Shown here in pieces: positions 1-7,581 of a DNA stretch of 14,203 nt. Each line of letters starts with the position of its first letter. The first letter of the stretch is position 1. The DNA lies in assembly GCA_025356615.1 (NCBI GenBank), contig JANXSH010000665.1:1-14203 (forward strand), written 5' to 3'. The DNA is from Planctomycetia bacterium. GTDB lineage: Bacteria; Planctomycetota; Planctomycetia; Gemmatales; Gemmataceae. The position numbers and the translations under genes were made by a program. Below the pieces are notes generated by a model. The model had not been told where the DNA came from. It did no database searches and saw only the letters and a program-made list of their open reading frames with translations.

Positions 1-130
1 ACTGAGAGGCTGTGAATTATTAGATGTTTGTACAGTAAACAGGTTCAGAATTCGACGTAAGTCATTAAATTTCGACCCATTTTTGACGGGCTACAGTGTA
101 CAAATGACTAATTATTCACAGCCTCTGAGT
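1..130. repeat. MITE-like / solo-IS imperfect inverted repeat
   Basis: Bases 1-34 pair with 97-130 in reverse orientation at 29 of 34 positions; mismatches fall at positions 4, 18 and 24-26. The outer word is GAGGCTGTGAATtATTAG, typical in form of IS terminal repeats, with a 62-base AT-rich middle. The element is far too short to encode a transposase. It may be a miniature non-autonomous element or a collapsed IS. The left end touches the window edge, so target-site duplications cannot be judged. The pairing is seen directly; the mobile origin is inferred. Confidence 0.6.
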
Positions 131-223
131 GCAACTCAACGAATGATCCGTCGCCTAAAGCCCGATCCAAATAGAAAACAAGTGGCATTCAAATATCCTA
201 ATAAAAGCAAGAAAGCTGCCTGA
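2..223 (+). CDS. Unrecognised open frame, possibly the C-terminal part of a gene entering from the left
   Basis: One frame stays open from the left edge to TGA at 221-223, 73 codons, although this stretch is AT-rich and chance stops should be frequent. The only internal ATG starts giving a plausible short protein are at 104 (39 residues) and 143; neither has a Shine-Dalgarno sequence. The tail is strongly basic (MIRRLKPDPNRKQ, then KYPNKSKKAA). I do not recognise the family. The frame runs through the inverted repeat at 1-130, so it may be a gene tail interrupted in frame by that element, a product of the element, or chance. Codon use and GC differ sharply from all genes to the right, which fits transferred or mobile DNA. 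Confidence 0.25.
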   Translation: MRGCELLDVCTVNRFRIRRKSLNFDPFLTGYSVQMTNYSQPLSATQRMIRRLKPDPNRKQVAFKYPNKSKKAA

Positions 224-526
224 TTTTATGCGATTCTTTCCCGGATAGCCTTTGAGAGCCTATCTTTCAGGATAGCCTCTGGGGTTTTCGACCTTGAAAT
301 TCAGCCTAACCCGGAGCGATTCGATCAGAAAACTCTGGTTCCCAGCTTGAAACTTGACGGACAGCCTCTAAGAGGCTGTCCGTCAAGGGCGTTTCGTGGG
401 GGCAGACCTCCAGGCTGTCTATTGCCCGTAAGATGGCAATCTGGGTAACTTCATTTCGACGCAGGGCGATCGGATATCTTCTTGGCGAGGTCGGTCGCCT
501 GAGCGCGGAGGCATTCTTCCCGACGT
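224..526. other. Gene-free interval with several IS-end-like words
   Basis: No credible gene is seen. The interval holds a short hairpin (256-264 with 271-279, 8 of 9 pairs) whose right arm reads GAGGCTATCC on the minus strand, the 35-bp palindrome at 353-387, and another end-like word, CAGGCTGTCTATTGCC, at 411-426. GC rises sharply at about position 350-400. It looks like nested or decayed insertion-sequence debris. Confidence 0.45.
353..387. repeat. Perfect 35-bp palindrome: two abutting IS-like ends
   Basis: Bases 353-369 are the exact reverse complement of 371-387, with a single base between them. Each arm reads AGAGGCTGTCCGTCAAG outward from the centre. The GAGGCTGTC core is like an IS terminal repeat, so this may be the junction of two elements lying head to head, or what remains after an element was lost. 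It would also form a strong hairpin in RNA. The pairing is certain; the IS interpretation is inference. Confidence 0.6.
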
Positions 527-958
527 TCATGCGGCTGATCTCGCCTCTGGGTCACCTCTACCTGTCCCGCGCCGCTCCGGGGGATCGCGCGGTGTGCCTT
601 CGCCGTCGGCCGTCTCACGCATCAGATCGGCCCCCCGCAGCATGTCCATCAATCGCTGGTAGCCTCGCCACAACGTCCCCCAACCCGGCGGCCCGTCCCC
701 CTTCCGCCCCAGATAGCCTCCCAGCCGTGCCACCGCCTCCACGAACTGCTTCACCGTCAGCACCCGCCCCACTCGTTTCGTTGCCCGGACGACGCGGTAG
801 AAGCCGCGCGGTTCGTTCCAGTCGAGCCGTTGCGGGTTGGTGGCGGTCGGCTGATCGGCCATGCGCGTGGCCGTCTCGAGGAGACGACGGTCGAGCCGGG
901 CATCGCCGAGGTTGACCCCGCCCAACTCCTGTTCGATCCAAGCGCGATTGCTCGTGAA
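527..958 (-). pseudogene. IS4-family transposase remnant, catalytic core deleted
   Basis: The frame is open from just after a TAA at 961-959 down to TGA at 527. Its first part, WIEQELGGVNLGDARLDRRL then DWNEPRGFYRV, matches the N-terminal DNA-binding domain of IS4-type transposases (LGDxRLxxRL and the W/YR motif). It then passes straight into RLGGYLGRKGDGPPGWGTLW, the conserved C-terminal end of the same family. The DDE catalytic region between them, normally around 300 residues, is missing. There is no ATG; the nearest possible start is TTG at 925. This is an internally deleted, inactive transposase gene. Possible element ends are 411-426 and 1047-1062 (11 of 16 bases match as inverted repeats), which is weak support. 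Confidence 0.75.
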
Positions 959-1061
959 TTATGTGGGGTGCTCGGTGTTCATTGCCGTCCTGACCTCAGT
1001 GGGTTCAGATCATCCTGGAGCATCTTGCCTAGTTTACCACTTTCTGGATAATCGACAGCCC

Positions 1062-1129
1062 CCTCCCCTAACGGGGAGGAGGAGCCAGACGGGTTCAACT
1101 CCGGTCCCCCCTTCCTTTTAGGGAAAAGG
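1062..1129 (-). terminator. Possible terminator hairpins after the RND pump gene
   Basis: Just past the pump stop codon on the minus strand lie two hairpins: 1114-1119 with 1124-1129 (6-bp stem, 4-base loop) and 1062-1068 with 1073-1079 (7-bp stem, loop TAAC). Neither is followed by a clear U-tract, so intrinsic termination is only possible, but they sit where the long minus-strand cluster should end. Confidence 0.35.
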
Positions 1130-1130
1130 G

Positions 1131-4100
1131 TTAGGGGGTTAGGTCGGGCCGGTCGTGCCCGCTGGGGTGCGAGACCCAGGCGTCATCCCAAGGCGCGTCG
1201 AGGGGTTCCTTCGCCTTCTCCGCCTCCGGCTGATACACTTTCCGCCCGAAGTGGTAGAAGACCACGGGCGTGACGATCTGGTCCATCAGCGTCGAGTCGA
1301 GCAGCCCGCCGATGACCACGATGGCGAGCGGGTGGAGGATCTCCTTGCCCGTCTCGTCGGCCCCCATCGCCAGGGGGATCAGCCCCATGATGGCGACGAA
1401 CGCGGTCATCAACACTGGGGCAAGGCGCTCCAGCGTGCCCCGGATGACCATCTCCTCGCTGAACTTCTCGCCCTCGTGCTTCATCAGGTGGATGTAGTGC
1501 GAGAGCATCATGATGCCGTTGCGACTGACGATGCCCAACAGCGTGATGAACCCCACCCAGTGGGCCACCGACAGTTGCGTCGCCCTGCACCAGACGACGG
1601 GCCAATCCCACCAGGGCGCGGCCTGAAGTGCCTCGCGGGTCGGCTGGTTGACGATCGTGAGGGCGATCACCGAGCCGACCGCCGCCAGGGGGATGTTGAC
1701 CAGCAACACCTGCGCCGCCGCCCGCCACGAACCGAGGCACTTCCACAGGAGCAAGAAGACACCGACGACGGACAGCCCTCCCAAAAGGAACAGCCGGGTC
1801 GTCGCCTGCTGCTGGGCCTCGAATTGTCCGCCGTATTCGATGCGGTAGTTGCCCGACAGTGCGGTCAACTTCTCCTCGAGGGGACGCAGTGCGAGCTGGA
1901 TGTCGGCGACCACGGCACCGAGGCCGCGCTCCGGGCCGACGTTGCACGACACGACGATGCGGCGCTCGACGTGTTCGCGGTTGAGCGTGTTGGGACCGCG
2001 CCCCCTGATGACCTGGGCGACCTGACCGAGGGCGACCTTGCGTCCCGAGGGCGTGTCGAGGATGGTCTGTTCGATCACCTCCGGGTCGGTGCGCGACGCC
2101 TCGTCGAACCAGACGATCAGGTCGAAATAGCGGTCCCCGTCCAGCACCGTGGACACGACCCGGCCCTTGTACGCCGTCTCGAGGAGCTTCGCCACGTCGC
2201 CGGGGGCGAGGCCGTGCCGGGCTGCCTCTTCGCGGTTGACCTTCAGGCGTAGTTGAGGGATCTCCACCTGGGCCTCGACCTTCAGGTTTATGACGCCGGG
2301 GATCTTGCTCATCGCGGTCTGAGCTTCCTGGGCGGCATTGCGTAGCTCACGCAGGTCGGGGCCGAAAATCTTGACGGCGATCTGCGCCCGGACGCCGGAC
2401 ATGATGTGGTCCAGCCGGTGCGAGATCGGCTGGCCGACGTTCGGCTTGACGCCCGGCAGTCCCGCGAGCCGATCCTGGATGTCGGCCTCGACCTCCCGGA
2501 CGGGCCGGCCGACCTCCTCCACGCCCCAGGAGTGCAGGCCGGGGATGGCGCGCAGGATGGCGTATCGGACGCCGGGACGAGGCCGGTGGGGTGGCTGGAG
2601 GCGAACCTCCAACTCGGAGACGTTGACGCCCTCGGCGTGCTCGTCGTTCTCGGCCCTCCCGGTGCGTCGAGCCACCGACAACACCTCGGGCACCTGGAAG
2701 AGCATCCCCTCGACCAGGGTAGCGATTCGGCTCGTCTCCCGCAGCCGTGTGCCAGGCTCGGACTCCAGGCCGACCGTCATCGTGCCCTCGTTGAACCGGG
2801 GCAAGAAGTTGGTGTCCATCACCCCCAGCGCGAGCTTCGACCCGATGCCCAGAACGGCGACCATCGCCACGATGGGCCAGGGGTGTCGCAGCGCGACTCG
2901 CAGCACCTTCTCCAGCAGCCACTTCAGACCCCGCAGGAGGAACGGGTCGCCCTTCTCCGCCATGAAGCGGGCGCGCGGCAGGAGGTACGAGGCCAGCACC
3001 GGCGTGACCGTCAACGACACGAGCAGGGAAGCCAACAGCGACACCAGGTAGGCAAGCCCCAGGGGGGCGAACATCCGGCCCTCCAGCCCCGAGAGCGCAA
3101 ACAACGGCATCACCACCAGGCAGACGATGAGCGTGGCGTAGACGATGGACCCCCGCACCTCGCACGACGCCTCGTAGACGACTCGGAGGGCCGGCGCGGG
3201 ATGCGCTCCGGCGAGGTTCTCCTTGAGCCGGCGGTAGATGTTCTCGATGTCCACGATGGCGTCATCGACCAGCTCGCCCACGGCGACGGCGATGCCGCCC
3301 AGCGTCATCGTGTTGATCGAGATGCCGAAGGAGTGAAAGATCAGCGTCGTGACGAGGATGGACAGCGGGATCGCGGTCAGGGTGATGAAGCTGGTGCGGA
3401 AGTTCCACAGGAACAGGAACAGGATGACGAACACCCAGACCGTGCCGTCGCGGATCGCCTCCACGACGTTGTCCACCGCCGACTGGATGAAGTCGGCCTG
3501 GCGGAACACCCGGCGCTCGATCTTCACCCCCGAAGGCAACTCGCGCTCCAGGTCGTCGAGTACCCGGTCGATGAGGGGCGTCAGGGTCAGTGTGTTGGCG
3601 TTGGGTTGCTTCTGGATGGTCATGATGACCGCCGGCCCGCCGACGATCGTTCCATCGACCCGGAGGCGGACGCTCCCGTCGCCGCGCTGGACCGGCCCGC
3701 CGAACCGCACCTCGGCCACGTCCTTGATGCGCACGGCACGCGGGTCGCGCCAGACGACGGGCGTCTCTTCGATCTCTTTCAGGGTGAGGCTCTGCCCCTG
3801 GACGCGGATGAGCCATTCCTCGTCGCCCCGCTCCAGGATGCCGCCGCCGGCGATCACGTTGGCCTTCTCGGCGGCCTCGGTCAACTGCTGGAGGCTCACG
3901 TTCTGCGCCGCCAGTCGTTTCGGCGACGTGATGATCTGATACTGTTTCAGGACGCCGCCCATGACCGTGACTTGGGAGACGCCCTCGACGGCGAGGAGGC
4001 GGTTGCGTAGCTCGAAATCGGCCAGGGTTCGCAACTCCATCTGTCGGCGCAGCCTCTCCTCGGGAGTGTTCGCCTCCGCCGTGGAGCGGACGGCCAGGAG

Positions 4101-4520
4101 CATGATCTCGCCCATGATGGACGAGACGGGGGCCATCACCGGGTTGGTGTCCTTGGGCAGTCGTTCGCGGACGAGTTGCAGCTTCTCGGAGACGATCTGG
4201 CGGTCCCTGAAGATGTCGGTGCCCCACTCGAACTCGACCCAGACGATGGAAAGGCCGATGCCCGACGCGGAGCGCACTCGTCCCACGCCGGTGGCCCCGT
4301 TGAGCGCGTACTCGATGGGGCGGGTGATGAGTACCTCGACCTCCTCGGGGGCGAGGCCACTCGCCTCGGTAATCACGGTAACGGTGGGGCGATTGAGATC
4401 GGGGAACACGTCCACGGGCATCGAACGCAGGCGATAGAGGCCGAACGCGACCAGCACCCCTGCGGCCAGGAGGACCAGCACGCGGTTCTTCAGCGAGAAG
4501 GCGATGATGCGGTCGAGCAT
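1131..4520 (-). CDS. CusA/CzcA-family heavy-metal RND efflux permease
   Basis: An inner-membrane proton-driven pump subunit of 1129 residues, slightly longer than E. coli CusA (about 1050). The N-terminus (MLDRIIAFSLKNRVLVLLAA, then MPVDVFPDLNRPTVTV) is classic for heavy-metal RND permeases. TM4 carries GELVDDAIVDIENIYRRL (415-432). A second duplicated half begins near 540, with RLDHIMSGVRAQIAVKIFGP at 702-721 and LGIVSRNGIMM in TM11. By eye the three porter-domain methionines of E. coli CusA are not conserved, and a Trp-rich insert (about 958-980, APWWDWPVVWC) lies ahead of the segment containing AHWVGFITLLG. The ATG at 4520 follows GAGGT that overlaps the TGA of the adaptor gene 9 bases upstream, so the two are probably translationally coupled. 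Cu(I) is the likely substrate from context, but other divalent metals cannot be excluded. Confidence 0.93.
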   Translation of the reverse strand: MLDRIIAFSLKNRVLVLLAAGVLVAFGLYRLRSMPVDVFPDLNRPTVTVITEASGLAPEEVEVLITRPIEYALNGATGVGRVRSASGIGLSIVWVEFEWGTDIFRDRQIVSEKLQLVRERLPKDTNPVMAPVSSIMGEIMLLAVRSTAEANTPEERLRRQMELRTLADFELRNRLLAVEGVSQVTVMGGVLKQYQIITSPKRLAAQNVSLQQLTEAAEKANVIAGGGILERGDEEWLIRVQGQSLTLKEIEETPVVWRDPRAVRIKDVAEVRFGGPVQRGDGSVRLRVDGTIVGGPAVIMTIQKQPNANTLTLTPLIDRVLDDLERELPSGVKIERRVFRQADFIQSAVDNVVEAIRDGTVWVFVILFLFLWNFRTSFITLTAIPLSILVTTLIFHSFGISINTMTLGGIAVAVGELVDDAIVDIENIYRRLKENLAGAHPAPALRVVYEASCEVRGSIVYATLIVCLVVMPLFALSGLEGRMFAPLGLAYLVSLLASLLVSLTVTPVLASYLLPRARFMAEKGDPFLLRGLKWLLEKVLRVALRHPWPIVAMVAVLGIGSKLALGVMDTNFLPRFNEGTMTVGLESEPGTRLRETSRIATLVEGMLFQVPEVLSVARRTGRAENDEHAEGVNVSELEVRLQPPHRPRPGVRYAILRAIPGLHSWGVEEVGRPVREVEADIQDRLAGLPGVKPNVGQPISHRLDHIMSGVRAQIAVKIFGPDLRELRNAAQEAQTAMSKIPGVINLKVEAQVEIPQLRLKVNREEAARHGLAPGDVAKLLETAYKGRVVSTVLDGDRYFDLIVWFDEASRTDPEVIEQTILDTPSGRKVALGQVAQVIRGRGPNTLNREHVERRIVVSCNVGPERGLGAVVADIQLALRPLEEKLTALSGNYRIEYGGQFEAQQQATTRLFLLGGLSVVGVFLLLWKCLGSWRAAAQVLLVNIPLAAVGSVIALTIVNQPTREALQAAPWWDWPVVWCRATQLSVAHWVGFITLLGIVSRNGIMMLSHYIHLMKHEGEKFSEEMVIRGTLERLAPVLMTAFVAIMGLIPLAMGADETGKEILHPLAIVVIGGLLDSTLMDQIVTPVVFYHFGRKVYQPEAEKAKEPLDAPWDDAWVSHPSGHDRPDLTP

Positions 4521-4529
4521 TCCCGGACC

Positions 4530-6797
4530 TCAGCGGATAGACGCATAGGCGGTCTGCAAGGCGGCGGTTCCGGCGACTGCGACGGTCTCCCCCACGGACA
4601 GACCCTTGGTGATGAGGACGTGCCGGTCGTCGGCCGTCCCGGTCTCGACGGCTCGCCGGTCGAAGGTGCCGTCCTTCTGCTGGACGAAGACGAAGGACCG
4701 CGTCCCCTCCGGGACGACGGCTTCCGACGGGACGGCGACCCCGGAAGTCGCTGGCCCTCGCACTAGCGTCAGCCGCGCTAGTTGGTTGTGCAACAGGGGG
4801 CGGGTCGGCGGAGTGTCCAGTTTGACCCAGAACGACAGTACCCGGCTATCGCCACCCAGAACCCGCCCACTGCGGACGACCGTGCCGTCGCCGACGAAGG
4901 CCGGGTCCGCCGTCAAGCGGACGCGGACTTTCTGCCCCAAACGGACGTTGGCGAGGTCCGATTGGGCGGCGTAGCCCTGGAACAGCGGATCGCCGAGGTC
5001 GTGGATCTCGAACAGCCCGTCCTCGGGCTTGATCGCCTGACCGAGAACCTTGTCGAACCGCACCACCCGGCCCGAGAGGGGGGCACGCAGGGGCAGCGCC
5101 TCCACGAGCTTCTTGTCGTCCCGTAGTGCCTTGACCTGTGCGTCGGACAGGCCGAGCGCGAGCAACTTGCGACTCAGGGTCTCGTTCTGGTGTCGGAGCG
5201 TGTTCCGGCGGGTTTCCGTCTCCAGGAGCAGGCGGGGGGTCACGCTGTCCCGCGCCTCGCGCATTCGGCCCAGGGTGTCCTCCACCAGGCGCAGATCCAG
5301 GTGCGCCTCGAGCAGCTTCAGTTGCATCGACTGGAGTTCCAGGCTCTTGATGCGGGCGATGACCTGGCCGGCCTCGACCTTCTGGCCGCGATCGACGCCG
5401 ATCCACTGGAGGGTTCCGGCGAGTTGGGCCGATACGGTCGCGCGTCGGTCGGGCGGCACGTCCACGGTGCCATCGACGTAGAACACGTTCTCGACGCTGC
5501 GGACGGAGGTCTTCTCCACCCGGAGGCCCATTTCGAGCCGGGCCTCTGGTCCCAGGCGCAAGACGCCGGGCACGAAGAAGCTGGCCAGTTCGTGGCCTCC
5601 CTGCGTCACGACGTAGCCGCCAGGGAACACGTCGCCGCCCAGCACCTCGGCCCACTCCTCGGACCGATTGCCGACGACGATCGGCACCCGAAGGTACTCC
5701 GCGCCCTCGGCGGTGTCCGCCCCCTCGACCAGGACGTAGCTCTCGACGCCGTCGTGGATCACCGCTCCCGAGGGCACCACGGTACTCTTTTCGGATGCGG
5801 CCTGGACCAACTCGGCCTGGCCGTCCAGGCCGGGGTAGAAGCGCGGCGATTTGTCTGCCGGGTTCGTCAACTCGGCCCAGACGGTGTTGACGTGCGTCAG
5901 GGGGTCGAGGAATGGCCCCTTCACCTGGACTCTGGCCCGGAAGACCTCGCCGGGGTACGCGGGGAAGGTCAATTCGACCTCCTGGCCTTCGTCCACCCGG
6001 CGCATGTCCCGCTCGAGGACGCCGACCTTCACCCACACGGTGGACAGATCGACGATCTCGAACAAATGCTCGGTCGGCTCGATCACCTTGCCCACGTTCA
6101 GGTCGGCGTGGGTCACGGTCCCGGCGACGGGACTGCGGACCGCCAGCGAGGAGACGACCGGCTTGCCCGTCTGGAAGAGCCGGTCGAGTTCGTCCCGGCC
6201 CAGCCCCAGACTGGCCCACTTGCTGCGGGCGATCTCCTGGAGGTCGAGGTTCTGTTGGTGCTTGTTGCGGGCCTCGATGAGGGTCTGGTCGGGGATCGCG
6301 CCACGCTGCGACAGCTCGGTCAACGAGGCGAGCGTCTTGGCCAACAGTCGCCCTTCCGTTCGGCCCGTCAGTAATTCGAGTTGCAGGTTCTCCAGATCGA
6401 CGCTCTTGACCTCTGCCAACACCTGTCCCGCCGTGACGACCTCCCCCGGTCGGACGTTCAACTTTTCGACGCGACCGGCCAGTTGGGAGGTGGCGAAGGC
6501 GTGCTTCTGCCAGGGCGAAACTAACGACGCATAGGCCATCACGCGCCGGGGAGTGTGCCGTCGCTCGACGCGGGCCGTCTTCAGGTCGAGCGACTCGCGC
6601 GCCTCGCGGCTCAGGATGACGCCGGTGATCCGCCCGTCCTTGTTCGTGACCGTCTTCGCCCCGCGCGTCGGCAAGGCTTCGTGGCCCTCGTGCGCCCACA
6701 CCCACATTGCCCCGGCGGTGAGGAGGAGCAGCAGCGCGGCCCAGCGCGCGACGAGAAAGGGTCGATGCCGCACTCGGTTTTGGAGATAGACCCGCAT
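4530..6797 (-). CDS. Double-module periplasmic adaptor (membrane fusion protein) of the RND pump
   Basis: A 755-residue adaptor that should link the RND pump to an outer-membrane channel. It has an N-terminal membrane anchor or signal (about 14-35) followed by AHEGHE. It then holds two full adaptor modules in tandem. Module 1 (about 80-400) has AGRVEKLNVRPGEVVTAGQV, a helical hairpin at 132-205, VRSPVAGTVTHADLNVGKVI, and VPSGAVIHDGVESYVLVEG. Module 2 (about 430-755) repeats these as AGTLQWIGVDRGQKVEAGQV, helices at 485-565, LRAPLSGRVVRFDKVLGQAI, and VPSEAVVPEGTRSFVFVQQ. Usual adaptors such as CusB are about 400 residues with one module. The ATG at 6797 has GAGGT 7 bases upstream. The pump gene follows after 9 bases. 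No frameshift is visible at the module border, so this is a true single chain. Copper as substrate is inferred from neighbours. Confidence 0.9.
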   Translation of the reverse strand: MRVYLQNRVRHRPFLVARWAALLLLLTAGAMWVWAHEGHEALPTRGAKTVTNKDGRITGVILSREARESLDLKTARVERRHTPRRVMAYASLVSPWQKHAFATSQLAGRVEKLNVRPGEVVTAGQVLAEVKSVDLENLQLELLTGRTEGRLLAKTLASLTELSQRGAIPDQTLIEARNKHQQNLDLQEIARSKWASLGLGRDELDRLFQTGKPVVSSLAVRSPVAGTVTHADLNVGKVIEPTEHLFEIVDLSTVWVKVGVLERDMRRVDEGQEVELTFPAYPGEVFRARVQVKGPFLDPLTHVNTVWAELTNPADKSPRFYPGLDGQAELVQAASEKSTVVPSGAVIHDGVESYVLVEGADTAEGAEYLRVPIVVGNRSEEWAEVLGGDVFPGGYVVTQGGHELASFFVPGVLRLGPEARLEMGLRVEKTSVRSVENVFYVDGTVDVPPDRRATVSAQLAGTLQWIGVDRGQKVEAGQVIARIKSLELQSMQLKLLEAHLDLRLVEDTLGRMREARDSVTPRLLLETETRRNTLRHQNETLSRKLLALGLSDAQVKALRDDKKLVEALPLRAPLSGRVVRFDKVLGQAIKPEDGLFEIHDLGDPLFQGYAAQSDLANVRLGQKVRVRLTADPAFVGDGTVVRSGRVLGGDSRVLSFWVKLDTPPTRPLLHNQLARLTLVRGPATSGVAVPSEAVVPEGTRSFVFVQQKDGTFDRRAVETGTADDRHVLITKGLSVGETVAVAGTAALQTAYASIR

Positions 6798-6833
6798 GGC
6801 TCGAACCTCGTTGTGGTTTCACGTCTGAATTAA

Positions 6834-6886
6834 GCCGGCAGGTCCGGGAGAGGTCGCTCCTGCGTCGCCCTCCCGGACCTACCGGC
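6834..6886 (-). promoter_or_regulatory. Long hairpin between copper-storage and adaptor genes
   Basis: Bases 6834-6850 pair with 6870-6886 at 16 of 17 positions, including a perfect 10-bp GC-rich inner stem (GGTCCGGGAG with CTCCCGGACC). It lies in the 102-base gap between two genes of the cluster. On the minus strand it is followed by TTAATT, a weak U-tract. It may be an attenuator, a partial terminator or an mRNA-stability element that makes the storage protein more abundant than the pump. Function is inferred. Confidence 0.5.
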
Positions 6887-6899
6887 CTACCGATCCGAC

Positions 6900-7361
6900 C
6901 TACTTCGACTCGCCCTTGCCGTGTTTGGACATCTCACGACACTCCTTGGCGCAGGTGCGACACGCCTTGGCGCACGAGGCCATGTGCTTATCGTCCTCGA
7001 ACTTCTCGCAAGCCTTCGCGCAGTCGTCGCAACACTTGGCGCAGCCTTCACAGATGTGGGCCGCCATCGGGCTGTTGCTGGCGCACAGCGTGGCCGACAG
7101 GGCGCAGCACTGGCCGCAGTCGGCGCAGGTGCGGACGGTGACGGCGTGTTCCTTCTTGCCGGCGGCCACCAGCTTGACGCAGTGGTCGAAGCAGGAGGCG
7201 CACTCCAGTTGGCAGGCGCTGCACGCCTTGGCGCACTTCATCATGTGCCCGGCGTGGTGATCGTGGTCTTTGTCTTCGGCGACCACCCGGCTCATGCCGG
7301 TGGTCAGCACGGCCAGCGCCACGACCAGCGCGGCCAGCCCGAACCGTTGCGTCTTCTTCAT
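6900..7361 (-). CDS. Secreted Csp-type four-helix-bundle copper-storage protein
   Basis: A 153-residue protein with a clear signal peptide (1-28, cleavage after RVVA), then a His-rich stretch DKDHDHHAGHMM and a helical domain with 21 cysteines. These are spaced CxxC or CxxxC along helices (43-61, 79-93, 104-118 and 130-141), with motifs such as CAKACSACQLECASC and CEGCAKCCDDCAKAC. This is the pattern of the Csp/DUF326 four-helix-bundle proteins, whose characterised members hold many Cu(I) ions inside the bundle through Cys thiolates. Its signal peptide makes it a periplasmic or exported, Csp1-like form. The ATG at 7361 has GGAG 8 bases upstream. It sits between the HMA protein and the RND genes, which suggests it buffers copper before export. 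Confidence 0.9.
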   Translation of the reverse strand: MKKTQRFGLAALVVALAVLTTGMSRVVAEDKDHDHHAGHMMKCAKACSACQLECASCFDHCVKLVAAGKKEHAVTVRTCADCGQCCALSATLCASNSPMAAHICEGCAKCCDDCAKACEKFEDDKHMASCAKACRTCAKECREMSKHGKGESK

Positions 7362-7394
7362 CGTTGCATCTCCATCACGGAACTTCGTTGCATG

Positions 7395-7418
7395 CCGCCC
7401 CGGAACCGACCGGGGCGG
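7395..7418 (-). promoter_or_regulatory. Hairpin in the leader of the copper-storage gene
   Basis: CCGCCCCGG (7395-7403) pairs perfectly with CCGGGGCGG (7410-7418) around a 6-base loop. It ends 33 bases upstream of the copper-storage start codon, within the 220-base gap after the HMA gene. No U-tract follows on the minus strand, so a role in mRNA processing or stability is more likely than termination. Function is inferred. A perfect 12-bp palindrome, GGTTGGCCAACC, lies further upstream in the same gap at 7544-7555. Confidence 0.35.
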
Positions 7419-7581
7419 GCCACTTCTCTACTCCGTCAGGACAGCCCTCTAGCAAATCCCGCGCCGCAGGACCGCTCTCTTCACGACGCCTCATGCCGTT
7501 TCCGTGCGGCACAGGATCGTCGTTCCGTCACGACCAGCCGGGAGGTTGGCCAACCGGATGCCCACTCCCTTGTCGGGCACT

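Noticed and set aside
433..915. Plus-strand frame opposite the transposase remnant
   Set aside because: Pro/Ser/Arg low-complexity translation; the minus strand carries the conserved IS4 motifs.
2406..4010. Long open frame on the plus strand opposite the RND pump gene
   Set aside because: It mirrors the GC-rich codons of a clearly real pump gene; its translation is low-complexity Arg/Asp/His/Gln with no family motif.
5190..6374. 394-codon plus-strand frame opposite the adaptor gene
   Set aside because: Shadow frame in GC-rich DNA; no start signal and no recognisable domain.
4846..6822. 658-codon frame on the minus strand overlapping the adaptor gene
   Set aside because: Composition is Arg/Gly/Pro-rich without motifs, whereas the adaptor frame has repeated recognisable motifs and a good ribosome site.
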